Shown here piece after piece: positions 36,708 through 44,667 of a stretch of DNA of 64,000 nt. The stretch is from Bacteroidales bacterium UBA6244 (GTDB lineage Bacteria > Bacteroidota > Bacteroidia > Bacteroidales > F082). Numbering within the stretch: position 1 is the stretch's first letter; each line of letters begins with the position of its first letter. The notes under the pieces were generated by a model. It did no database searches, was not told the origin of the DNA, and saw only the letters and a program-made list of their open reading frames with translations. The stretch covers positions 62,001-126,000 of the forward strand of contig DJVY01000002.1 of the NCBI GenBank assembly GCA_002440885.1. Reading direction: 5' to 3'. The translations under genes were made by a program, and so were the position numbers.

Positions 36708-39185
36708 TTACAGCTTATTAAACAACCGTTTGGCAAACGACTTTTTCTTGTCGGGCTTGTCATCGGTATAATAGCCGTAGCCATAGCCGTAACCATAGCC
36801 GTAACCATAACCGTAGCCATAGCCGTAACCATAACCGTAGCCATAACCGTAGCCATAACCTCCACCCGAAAGTTTGATATCATTGATTACGATATTCATT
36901 TTCATGCCACGATCTTCTATATCTTTAATGATGGAAGCAAAAACCTTTTTATGTGTAACTCCCTGGCGAACAAGGAAAATATTGACATCGGTATGTTCCA
37001 TTAGCAAGTAAGCATCTGTCACCAACCCAACAGGCGGCGTATCAATAATGATATAGTCATACCTTTCGCGAAGTTCTCTGAACAACTCGCCACAACGCTC
37101 GCCTGCAATTAATTCGGCAGGATTGGGAGGTACCGGACCAGCCATAATCATATCGAGATGTTCACTTACGCCGGAAGGCTGGATAATATCTTCTATAGTA
37201 GCTTTATTAATAAGATAATTGGTTAAGCCGACACTGTTGGATAAACCAAAATCCTGATAAATCTTAGGTTTACGCAAGTCGAAGCCGAGCAATACCGTCT
37301 TTTTACCATATTGGGCATAGATGCTGGCCGTGTTGATGGAAACAAAGGTTTTACCTGCACTAACCATATCGGCTGTAATCATAATACAGACCTTCTCTTT
37401 TCCTTTGGCCACATATTGAATGTTGGTACGCATGCTTCTAAAAGCCTCGCTGATACTTGATTTGGGCGACTCCAGAACTACCAGCTGGGTTTCTTTATTG
37501 GAGTGCAGCAGCTGACCAATTATGGGGAATTTGGTAGCTTGCTCAACGTCCTTTTTCTCAATAACGGTATCGTTGAAATAATCCTTACCCAACACATACG
37601 CTACCGGAAACAACAAGCCAAGTAGCAAAGCGATCATGTAATTGAGCGACTTTTTGGGAAATACCTGCTTGGTTAGTTCAGCGCGAGCCACGTCGATCAC
37701 CTCGTTGTCGGGTAAGTTACTGGCTTTGGCAATCTGAGCTTCAGATCTTTTTTCAAGCAAGTAGGTGTATATATTGTCGGCCAACTGAAACTCCCGTTGT
37801 AAACCAAATAACCGACGTTGGGTTACAGGCAGATAGCTGGCTTTGTCGGTAATTACTTTGATACGTTTTTCAATTTCCAGAAGGGCTTGATCAGAATTCT
37901 GGATAATATTGTTGATATTACCCAGAATGGCGTTTTGTGTGCTTCTGATCTGGGTGTTCATGCTGATAATCGAGGGGTTGATTTCGGTTGAGTAGAGCAG
38001 TTGCTCTGTTTTTTTGTTGTACAGCGTAATAAGCTCGCTGACCAATTTATTCAACACAGGGTCTTCTATTCCCATGGCAGAAGGCGCTACAAGTTCATTG
38101 ATATTTTCGGATTTCTTCGTGATGTAGTTCTTCAGGTTTTGATAATACCTTGATTTTATAAGCAACTCGGCTTTCTGTTTTTGCAGGTCTTCGATGTAAG
38201 TAAATACTTGTTGAGCCTGAAAACTCATGTCCATCACTTCATTTTTCGACTGAAAATTCTGCAAATTAATCTCCGCGGTGTTTAAGGTATCCGCAATAAT
38301 TTTCAATTGCCCGTCGATAAACCGGATTGTATTATCCGTGATTTGGTTCTTTTGTTCCAAACTACGTGTGAGGTAAACATCAACTAAGGTATTTAAAAAG
38401 TTAACTGCCTTTTTGGTATTATCTTTTTTAAGTTTGATGTCCAGAATAGAAGCTTCACGGTTAATGGGTTCAATTTCAAACCCCCTGAATTGTTCCGTAA
38501 GACTGTAATAATCGTTAAAAACAAAATAGAACGACTCCTTCAAATTTTCTTCAGGATCAAAAAAGTCGGTGAGTAAAATGGAAAAGTTACCATACGGTGT
38601 TTCTATCCTTTCACCAAAATTAAATTCTCCATTCCACTTAACCCGCTCAATAATTTCGTCATCATACTTACTTTTAGCAAAGTTGTATTTTTTAATCAAC
38701 TCAGCATCGGCCTCAAGGGTAAAGGAGTTTTTGTCAACAAATTTAAGCCGGTATTGCAGACCCACTGCCTGAGCAATAGCGGTGTCGAATACCACTTCAA
38801 AAGGGGCATTTTGATACAATTCGGTGTTAATAAGTCCTTCATCAACATAGTAAGCCACCTCAAAATCCAGACTCTGGATGGCCCGGTACGAAAGAGAGAA
38901 GGAGGTTAAAATCCCGATTTCATTCTGCACATTTTGTTGGTTGTTACTCAAGCCCATTCCAATCAATGAAGAGGGATCAAGTTTCGACTTATCGTCTTTT
39001 ACCAAAACGGTGGTATTTACCTCAAAAACAGGACTTGTGTACTTGTTAAACAAGAAAGCGACTACAACCGCCACAAAAATGGTGAGTGCAAACAAATACC
39101 AATACCTGACAAATTTAAAAAAGAGCGCCTTTATATCTATGGTTTCCTCTTGTGGCTGTATTCCATCAAAATTTTCTATTGCCAT
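36708..39185 (-). CDS. wzc: polysaccharide co-polymerase / tyrosine autokinase (Wzc-like)
   Basis: The 825-residue inner membrane protein controls chain length and export of exopolysaccharide. Its N-terminal Wzz-like domain starts after a first transmembrane helix (residues about 31-49, YLFALTIFVAVVVAFLF). A long coiled periplasmic region precedes a second helix near residue 530 (YMIALLLGLLFPVAYVLG). The cytoplasmic BY-kinase part has Walker A (ITADMVSAGKTFVS), Walker A' (VLLGFDLRKPKIYQDFG) and Walker B (YDYIIIDTPPVGLV). The tail is unusual: 15 consecutive Gly-Tyr dipeptides encoded by a hexamer repeat at 36771-36860, then a basic end (KPDKKKSFAKRLFNKL). The tyrosines are the probable autophosphorylation cluster. 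It follows wza after 16 bases. Confidence 0.93.
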   Translation of the reverse strand: MAIENFDGIQPQEETIDIKALFFKFVRYWYLFALTIFVAVVVAFLFNKYTSPVFEVNTTVLVKDDKSKLDPSSLIGMGLSNNQQNVQNEIGILTSFSLSYRAIQSLDFEVAYYVDEGLINTELYQNAPFEVVFDTAIAQAVGLQYRLKFVDKNSFTLEADAELIKKYNFAKSKYDDEIIERVKWNGEFNFGERIETPYGNFSILLTDFFDPEENLKESFYFVFNDYYSLTEQFRGFEIEPINREASILDIKLKKDNTKKAVNFLNTLVDVYLTRSLEQKNQITDNTIRFIDGQLKIIADTLNTAEINLQNFQSKNEVMDMSFQAQQVFTYIEDLQKQKAELLIKSRYYQNLKNYITKKSENINELVAPSAMGIEDPVLNKLVSELITLYNKKTEQLLYSTEINPSIISMNTQIRSTQNAILGNINNIIQNSDQALLEIEKRIKVITDKASYLPVTQRRLFGLQREFQLADNIYTYLLEKRSEAQIAKASNLPDNEVIDVARAELTKQVFPKKSLNYMIALLLGLLFPVAYVLGKDYFNDTVIEKKDVEQATKFPIIGQLLHSNKETQLVVLESPKSSISEAFRSMRTNIQYVAKGKEKVCIMITADMVSAGKTFVSINTASIYAQYGKKTVLLGFDLRKPKIYQDFGLSNSVGLTNYLINKATIEDIIQPSGVSEHLDMIMAGPVPPNPAELIAGERCGELFRELRERYDYIIIDTPPVGLVTDAYLLMEHTDVNIFLVRQGVTHKKVFASIIKDIEDRGMKMNIVINDIKLSGGGYGYGYGYGYGYGYGYGYGYGYGYGYGYGYYTDDKPDKKKSFAKRLFNKL
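36771..36860 (-). repeat. 15-unit hexanucleotide tandem repeat encoding (Gly-Tyr)n in wzc
   Basis: Fifteen 6-base units, each ATAGCC, GTAGCC, ATAACC or GTAACC on the plus strand, run without interruption and encode GGN-TAN (Gly-Tyr) on the minus strand. Units alternate mainly in a 12-base higher pattern. Expansion or contraction by slippage would change the number of tyrosines without shifting the frame. Confidence 0.95.
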
Positions 39186-39201
39186 TTTTCAAAACTGTTG
39201 G

Positions 39202-39990
39202 TTACTTAATATAACTTAAAATCAATACTGTGGAGGAGATTGCGCCAAACACAATGCCGTACGGGAAGTTGGCAAAAGTAAACTGTTTGCCTTTAACCGG
39301 TTGCACGTAAACAATATCATTGGGTTTGAGGTAGTAATATTCCGAAAGCAGGATGTCACGTTTGGTCATATCAACGTATACTACTTCCGATCCGGTTTTG
39401 TTTTGGCGGATGATGGCTACTTTATTGCGGTTGGCAAAATCGGTTAAGTCGCCCGACATCGACACGGCCTCAAACAAGTTAATGTTGTCCTGATATACTT
39501 TATACTGTCCAGGGCGGTTAACCTCACCCAACAAGGTAAGGTTGTAGTTCACCAACTTAACAATCACGACAAACTCTTTGAGGTACACCTTTAGTCTGTC
39601 TTGAAGCATCACCGTAACCTCTTCGATGGTCATGTTTTGCACATTGATTTCACCGATCATCGGAAAATCAAGGTTGCCGTTTTCGTTTACATTATAACTG
39701 TTCAGGTAAACAGAGGCATCGTTGTTTATGTTGTTTCCCGTACCGCTGGTAAGTGGATTCAGCAACAAGGTAGTCTTTTCGTCAAGTGTAACCACCCTGA
39801 TATACAGGTTGTCGCCAGGCTGAACACGGTAATCAATTTTTCTTTCGTTGTTGAATGAACTTAAGGTATCAAGTTCGTTTTTTACCTGTAAGTAAAGCAT
39901 TTTCTTCTGCGGAATGCATGAGGTAAAAAGGAAAGCTGCTAAAGCTATCCAGAGTAAAGTCCTGAATGGAGGTGCGAAGGATTTTTTCAT
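39202..39990 (-). CDS. wza: outer membrane polysaccharide export lipoprotein (Wza-like)
   Basis: This 262-residue lipoprotein (signal AFLFTSC, Cys25) carries the polysaccharide export domain (IDYRVQPGDNLYIRV) and a SLBB-type segment (LTLLGEVNRPGQYKVYQDNINLFEAVSMSGDLTDFA). It ends with a hydrophobic helix (FPYGIVFGAISSTVLILSYI) that forms the outer membrane pore in Wza-type channels. It should form the outer membrane channel for the polymer assembled with the Wzc partner encoded 16 bases downstream. It is the first gene of the minus-strand operon wza-wzc-dehydrogenase-UpxY. Being shorter than E. coli Wza is normal in Bacteroidota. Confidence 0.93.
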   Translation of the reverse strand: MKKSFAPPFRTLLWIALAAFLFTSCIPQKKMLYLQVKNELDTLSSFNNERKIDYRVQPGDNLYIRVVTLDEKTTLLLNPLTSGTGNNINNDASVYLNSYNVNENGNLDFPMIGEINVQNMTIEEVTVMLQDRLKVYLKEFVVIVKLVNYNLTLLGEVNRPGQYKVYQDNINLFEAVSMSGDLTDFANRNKVAIIRQNKTGSEVVYVDMTKRDILLSEYYYLKPNDIVYVQPVKGKQFTFANFPYGIVFGAISSTVLILSYIK

Positions 39991-40037
39991 GAATGATCGA
40001 CTTCTAGGATAATAGCGTTATATTTGGAATAATTCGG

Positions 40038-40045
40038 CAAATGTA
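40038..40045 (-). promoter_or_regulatory. -7 promoter element for the wza operon
   Basis: TACATTTG on the minus strand is an exact TAnnTTTG match, 47 bases upstream of the wza ATG. No clear -33 motif is present at the right spacing. Confidence 0.5.
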
Positions 40046-40065
40046 CTTTTTTTTTAAACAGATCT

Positions 40066-40108
40066 ATATAAAAAACACCATGTGTCCCTGCTTTTGTGGG
40101 CACAATGG
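40066..40108 (-). terminator. terminator-like hairpin upstream of the wza operon
   Basis: On the minus strand CCATTGTGCCC (40098-40108) pairs with GGGACACATGG (40077-40087) with one bulge on each side and a short loop. It is followed by TGTTTTTTATAT, the layout of an intrinsic terminator or attenuator. It lies upstream of the -7 element at 40038. It could block read-through into wza or act as an attenuator for a more distant promoter. The 276-base region (39991-40266) holds nothing else recognisable besides the two promoters. Confidence 0.5.
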
Positions 40109-40233
40109 GGTAAAAGTAACAATTTTTGAGATAATTAACCCCTGTTTTACCTAATTATCAAAAAAATCTTTAACTTAAATTTAACCTCCTCCTAAAATTT
40201 TTAAAAGCGTTCACCCTTTGATGGCTATTTGTT

Positions 40234-40241
40234 TACCTTTG
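40234..40241 (+). promoter_or_regulatory. -7 promoter element for the phosphoesterase-fold gene
   Basis: TACCTTTG matches TAnnTTTG and lies 25 bases before the ATG at 40267. TTTG at 40217-40220 is too close to serve as a typical -33 element. Confidence 0.48.
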
Positions 40242-40266
40242 ATGCTGAATAATTAACCACTTGCTC

Positions 40267-42171
40267 ATGACAATAAAACCTGTCTTTCTTTTTCTGGTTT
40301 TTCTGGCAACTGCACCGGTGTTGCTGCTATCACAAACTGCACCTGTTGACCCCTCAGTTCCAGCCGTGTATTCCGGAATAATGGTTCACCCTCAAAAAGG
40401 TCTGTATCACCTACCCGTCATTTCAGGCGATACTTTTTGGCTTAAAAAATCTTCCGACACCACCAATCCTTTTAAGTTATTGACCCTGCCCCGAACTGAG
40501 CATCAAAACCTAATATTCGACTTCGGCAATCCCAAACTATTTGGCACGCTCGTATACGGAACTTTTCCTGAAGAAAGAATGAAATATAGTTTTCCTGCAT
40601 TCTCAAAAAACTGCAGGATAATCTCTGGAAAAGCAAAAGCAGACCTCTCCGGATTTCTAAGCAAAAACAAATCGCAGCCTGTCATACTTGTTGCCTATAA
40701 GGTGCATGACCAATACGGCCAGCGGCTTTATCAAGGAAAAATTGCAATAAAAACCAGCAATCCTCCGGTACTTAAACCTTACCTTATTGAAGGGCCAATG
40801 GTTAATGTGGTTACCGATACCTCAGCACGCCTGTCATTTATCGCAAGCAAGGGAGGCGAAACAAGTCTGACGGTGAATGACAAGTTGTATAATCAGGCTA
40901 TAAAAACCAACGAACTCAACACCGGGACTTTTTATGAGTTCGATGTCAGAGGATTACACCCTTTAACGGAATACAGTTACACCATTACTTACGGTGAATT
41001 TTCTGAAACCTATAGCTTTGTTACAGCTCCCACTTCAGGCAGCAGTCACCCGTTTGTTTTTGCCTTCACCTCAGGATCGATGGCCAACAAAACCGATATC
41101 GCGCAGAGCGAATTGGGCATTAACACAAGCATGCTCGAAAGGCTAGGTATTTTTGCCGGGGATAACCAAGTGTCTTTTATTCAGTTTTCTGGCAATCTGA
41201 TCTCCGGCTATTGCACAGAAAGAAGGCAGGCTGCGTTTCAATACCACAATTGGAAAAAGGCTGTAGAATTCTTTGGACATTACCTGCCAGTTTACACCAC
41301 GATGGGGCATCACGAATCACTCAGGTATGTGTTTGATGATGGACAGGGTTCAAGCCTGTCCGTTGACCAGTTTCCCTTCAATACACAGGCCGCAGAGGCT
41401 GTGTTCTCTGCGCAGCTTATCAATCCCGAAAATAGTCCTGAGAGTGAAGATGGAAGTAGGTGTGATCCTTATGAAAACCGGGATGATTTTCCCCGATATG
41501 ACGAACAAGTATATCATTATCAATACGGTAATCTGGCTGTGGTGGTGCTTAACACTCAATATTGGGTTTCGATGCCACGGAAAGCCGTACAAGACATAGG
41601 AGGCAATGTATCAGGATACATTATGGACAATCAATTGGCTTGGTTGCAAAAAACGTTAACACAATTGGATGAAAACGAAACAGTTGATCACATCGTGGTG
41701 GTTTGCGATGCTCCACTTTTTCCGGTAAACGGGAATTTTGCGACAGGCATGTGGTACGGTGGAAACAACCTGATAAAACCAATTGTGGCTGCCGAACCTG
41801 CTATGGTGGGAATACTTGAGCGCCGTGATGAGTTAATCGACTGTATGATTAACGAGACCGAAAAGGTGGTTTTGTTACTGTCTTCCTCCGAAGTGGGTTA
41901 TTCGCGTTTGTCGGTAGAGCGCGAAATGCCGCTTTATCCTGAGATATACCGATCAAAAAAAACAAAAATTAAAAAGTCTGTCACCCAACTCTGCTGTAGT
42001 CTTGCCGAAGGCCAGGTTGATTCAAATGAAAATTATCCGTGGCAGGACTTTGTAGCCAAAACCACGTCGCAAGCCGCAACAGCACTCATCAGCGTAAATG
42101 GAGAACAATTAAGCATCAGTGTGGTCAATCCAAAAACAAATGCCCTTATTGACACTTTTCAAATAAAATAA
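40267..42171 (+). CDS. secreted protein with purple-acid-phosphatase-like fold but lost metal-binding motifs
   Basis: The 634-residue protein has a signal peptide (MTIKPVFLFLVFLA to LLSQ), an N-terminal beta-rich region, a fibronectin-III-like segment (ARLSFIASKGGETSLTV to TEYSYTITYGEFSETYSFVT), and a C-terminal region following the order of PAP-type metallophosphoesterases. At the family motif positions it reads TSGSM (269-272, for GDxG), FSGNL (Asn310, for GDxxY), MGHHES (348-351, for GNHE), VCDAPLF (Asp481, for the HxP motif) and SSSEVGY (539-545, for GHxHxYER). Nearly all metal ligands are therefore missing. It is either a pseudo-enzyme used for binding or a phosphatase-related family with a new site. 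The MGHHE block supports the fold assignment. A TTG at 40261 is an alternative start. No paired gene is obvious; topA follows after a 115-base gap with its own promoter. Confidence 0.65.
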   Translation: MTIKPVFLFLVFLATAPVLLLSQTAPVDPSVPAVYSGIMVHPQKGLYHLPVISGDTFWLKKSSDTTNPFKLLTLPRTEHQNLIFDFGNPKLFGTLVYGTFPEERMKYSFPAFSKNCRIISGKAKADLSGFLSKNKSQPVILVAYKVHDQYGQRLYQGKIAIKTSNPPVLKPYLIEGPMVNVVTDTSARLSFIASKGGETSLTVNDKLYNQAIKTNELNTGTFYEFDVRGLHPLTEYSYTITYGEFSETYSFVTAPTSGSSHPFVFAFTSGSMANKTDIAQSELGINTSMLERLGIFAGDNQVSFIQFSGNLISGYCTERRQAAFQYHNWKKAVEFFGHYLPVYTTMGHHESLRYVFDDGQGSSLSVDQFPFNTQAAEAVFSAQLINPENSPESEDGSRCDPYENRDDFPRYDEQVYHYQYGNLAVVVLNTQYWVSMPRKAVQDIGGNVSGYIMDNQLAWLQKTLTQLDENETVDHIVVVCDAPLFPVNGNFATGMWYGGNNLIKPIVAAEPAMVGILERRDELIDCMINETEKVVLLLSSSEVGYSRLSVEREMPLYPEIYRSKKTKIKKSVTQLCCSLAEGQVDSNENYPWQDFVAKTTSQAATALISVNGEQLSISVVNPKTNALIDTFQIK

Positions 42172-42236
42172 CCCGGCACTTTTAACAGAAATTAAGGCCA
42201 AAAGATAAAGTTTCTGTCTGTCAATACATTTTATAT

Positions 42237-42244
42237 TACTTTTG
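42237..42244 (+). promoter_or_regulatory. -7 promoter element for topA
   Basis: TACTTTTG matches TAnnTTTG, 42 bases upstream of the topA ATG. Confidence 0.5.
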
Positions 42245-42286
42245 CGCCTTCAAAAAATACCTTAATAATCGATAAACTTTTTAGTA

Positions 42287-44608
42287 ATGACAAAAAACCT
42301 CGTAATTGTAGAGTCACCGGCAAAAGCAAAAACGATAGAAGGATTCCTTGGAAAAGAATTTGTGGTGAAATCAAGTTACGGACACGTAATGGACTTGAAC
42401 AAGACAAAAATAAGTGTAGATGTTGATAACAATTTTGAGCCGAAGTATGAAGTCAGCGCCGACAAGAAAAAGTTGGTGGCGGAGCTGAAGAAAATGGCCA
42501 AAGAAGCCGAAATGGTTTGGCTGGCCTCTGATGAAGACCGCGAAGGGGAAGCGATCTCTTGGCATTTGTACAATGCCCTGGGTCTCAAAGAGGAGAAAAC
42601 CAAGCGCATTGTGTTTCACGAAATCACAAAAAACGCCATTCTCAACGCCATACAAAACCCCCGTTCCATTGACCATAACTTGGTTAGCGCGCAGCAAGCC
42701 CGCCGCGTTCTGGATCGACTGGTGGGTTATGAATTGTCGCCCTTGCTCTGGAAAAAAGTTAAACCATCACTCAGCGCAGGACGTGTACAGTCGGTAGCAG
42801 TGCGACTTATCGTTGAGAGAGAAGAAGAAATAAAAGGCTTCAATTCGACCTCTTCCTATCGTGTGGTTGGCGATTTTGTTTTGAGTGAAGACAAAGAGAA
42901 ACAAATGTTTCAGGGCGAATACCCCATTCGTTTTAACGAGAATAAGGAAGCGCACACCTTTTTAACCAGTCAAATCGACGCCAGTTTTAAGGTAAAACAG
43001 GTTGAAACAAAGCCCGCGAAGAAGTCGCCTGCCGCGCCATTTACCACCTCCACACTGCAACAGGAAGCGGCCCGAAAGCTAAGTTTTTCGGTTGCCAACA
43101 CCATGCGTGTGGCACAAAACCTCTACGAGTCAGGGAAAATTACGTACATGCGTACCGACTCGGTTAACCTATCGGATTATGCCTTGAAAATGGCCAGAGA
43201 GGAAATCACAAAATCCTACGGCGACAAGTATGTGAAAACCAGAAAGTATGCCACCAAAACCAAAGGGGCACAAGAGGCACATGAGGCCATCAGACCTACC
43301 GACCTTCACGAATCGACAATAAAAGCCGGTTCCGACGAGCAGCGTTTGTATGAATTGATTTGGAAACGTACCATCGCTTCGCAAATGAGTGATGCCGAAC
43401 TGGAAAGAACCCAGGTAAAAATTGAATCCAGTGGCGCTGAACAGTTTTTTGTGGCCTCAGGAGAAGTAATCAAATTCGACGGATTTTTAAAAGTATACCT
43501 CGAAGGATCAGATGATGAACCGGGTGAACAAGAAGGAATTTTGCCTGCAATGAAAGCCAACGATCGGCTTAACCTATTGCAAATGACCGCAAAAGAGAGG
43601 TTCTCAAAACATCCGCCACGATACACCGAAGCCAGTTTGGTAAAGAAACTCGAAGAGCTGGGTATTGGTCGCCCTTCTACTTATGCTCCTACCATTTCAA
43701 CCATTCAAAAACGTGAGTATGTGGTTAAGGAAACCAGAAAATCGGAGAAAAGAACCATCCAACTGATTACGCTGTCCAGCAACAAAATTACCGAGAAGAA
43801 ACTTTCAGAGAACATCTCATCCGAGCAATCGAAATTGTTTCCTACAGATATTGGTGCTTTGGTTACCAAATTTCTCATGCAATATTTTGATGATATTCTG
43901 GATTATCAATTTACGGCCACCGTTGAAAAAGAGTTTGATGAAATTGCTGACGGATTAAAAGAATGGAATCAGATGATTAAAGAATTCTATGGTCCGTTCC
44001 ACAACAAAATTGCTGAAACTCAGGAAAATTCAGGTAAATTTAGTGGCGAAAAACTGTTGGGTGTTGATCCCGATACAGGCAAAAATGTTTTTGTTAAAGT
44101 AGGCAGGTTTGGTCCGTTAGCACAAATTGGCGATACCGAATCAGAGGAAAAACCCCGATTTGCCGGTCTGCGCAAAAATCAGAGCATTGAAACCATTACG
44201 CTCGAGGAAGCCTTACGTTTGTTCGATTTTCCACGATCCCTCGGAGTTCTCGAAGATGAAGAGGTAACAGTTGCTATCGGAAGGTTTGGTCCGTATATTA
44301 AATTTAACAAAGGGTTTTTCTCACTAAAAAAGGACGACGATCCGGGCAGCATTGAACTGGAACGTGCCATCGAAATAATCCGTGATAAGCAACAAGCTGA
44401 TAAGGAAAAACTCATTAAAAAATTCGATGAAGATCCGGATGTGCAACTTCTAAACGGAAGATACGGCCCTTATCTGGTCATCAAAAAGAAAAATTTTAAA
44501 CTTCCGAAGGGTACTGATCCTCAGACGTTGTCGCTGGAGGATTGTTATAAAATAGCTGAGGATCCAAACAATACGCCTAAGAAACGTTTTGTGAAAAAGA
44601 AAAAATAA
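42287..44608 (+). CDS. topA: DNA topoisomerase I
   Basis: The 773-residue type IA topoisomerase relaxes negative supercoils. The TOPRIM domain has VIVESPAKAKT (residues 7-17) and DEDREGE (82-88), the acidic magnesium-binding cluster. The catalytic tyrosine is Tyr287 in KITYMRTDSVNLS. The core continues through RPSTYAPTISTIQKREYV. The C-terminus has three glycine-rich repeats (VGRFGPLAQIGD, IGRFGPYIKFNKGF, NGRYGPYLVIKKK) in place of four-cysteine zinc fingers, followed by a lysine-rich tail. That arrangement is common in Bacteroidota TopA. It has its own promoter. Confidence 0.97.
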   Translation: MTKNLVIVESPAKAKTIEGFLGKEFVVKSSYGHVMDLNKTKISVDVDNNFEPKYEVSADKKKLVAELKKMAKEAEMVWLASDEDREGEAISWHLYNALGLKEEKTKRIVFHEITKNAILNAIQNPRSIDHNLVSAQQARRVLDRLVGYELSPLLWKKVKPSLSAGRVQSVAVRLIVEREEEIKGFNSTSSYRVVGDFVLSEDKEKQMFQGEYPIRFNENKEAHTFLTSQIDASFKVKQVETKPAKKSPAAPFTTSTLQQEAARKLSFSVANTMRVAQNLYESGKITYMRTDSVNLSDYALKMAREEITKSYGDKYVKTRKYATKTKGAQEAHEAIRPTDLHESTIKAGSDEQRLYELIWKRTIASQMSDAELERTQVKIESSGAEQFFVASGEVIKFDGFLKVYLEGSDDEPGEQEGILPAMKANDRLNLLQMTAKERFSKHPPRYTEASLVKKLEELGIGRPSTYAPTISTIQKREYVVKETRKSEKRTIQLITLSSNKITEKKLSENISSEQSKLFPTDIGALVTKFLMQYFDDILDYQFTATVEKEFDEIADGLKEWNQMIKEFYGPFHNKIAETQENSGKFSGEKLLGVDPDTGKNVFVKVGRFGPLAQIGDTESEEKPRFAGLRKNQSIETITLEEALRLFDFPRSLGVLEDEEVTVAIGRFGPYIKFNKGFFSLKKDDDPGSIELERAIEIIRDKQQADKEKLIKKFDEDPDVQLLNGRYGPYLVIKKKNFKLPKGTDPQTLSLEDCYKIAEDPNNTPKKRFVKKKK

Positions 44609-44615
44609 ACCTTTT

Positions 44616-44642
44616 GACAGGATGAATATTTCAGTACTTTCG
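44616..44642 (+). promoter_or_regulatory. possible promoter for the arginase-fold gene
   Basis: TTTTG ending at 44616 is followed after 18 bases by TACTTTCG (44635-44642), one base off TAnnTTTG. The spacing is good and the ATG lies 25 bases further on. Confidence 0.4.
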
Positions 44643-44667
44643 TTTCCAAAAGCATGAAAACCCGGGT

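Noticed and set aside
36771..36860. Regular repeats that might be taken for a CRISPR array
   Set aside because: The units are six bases and contiguous, without spacers, and encode Gly-Tyr repeats in the Wzc frame.
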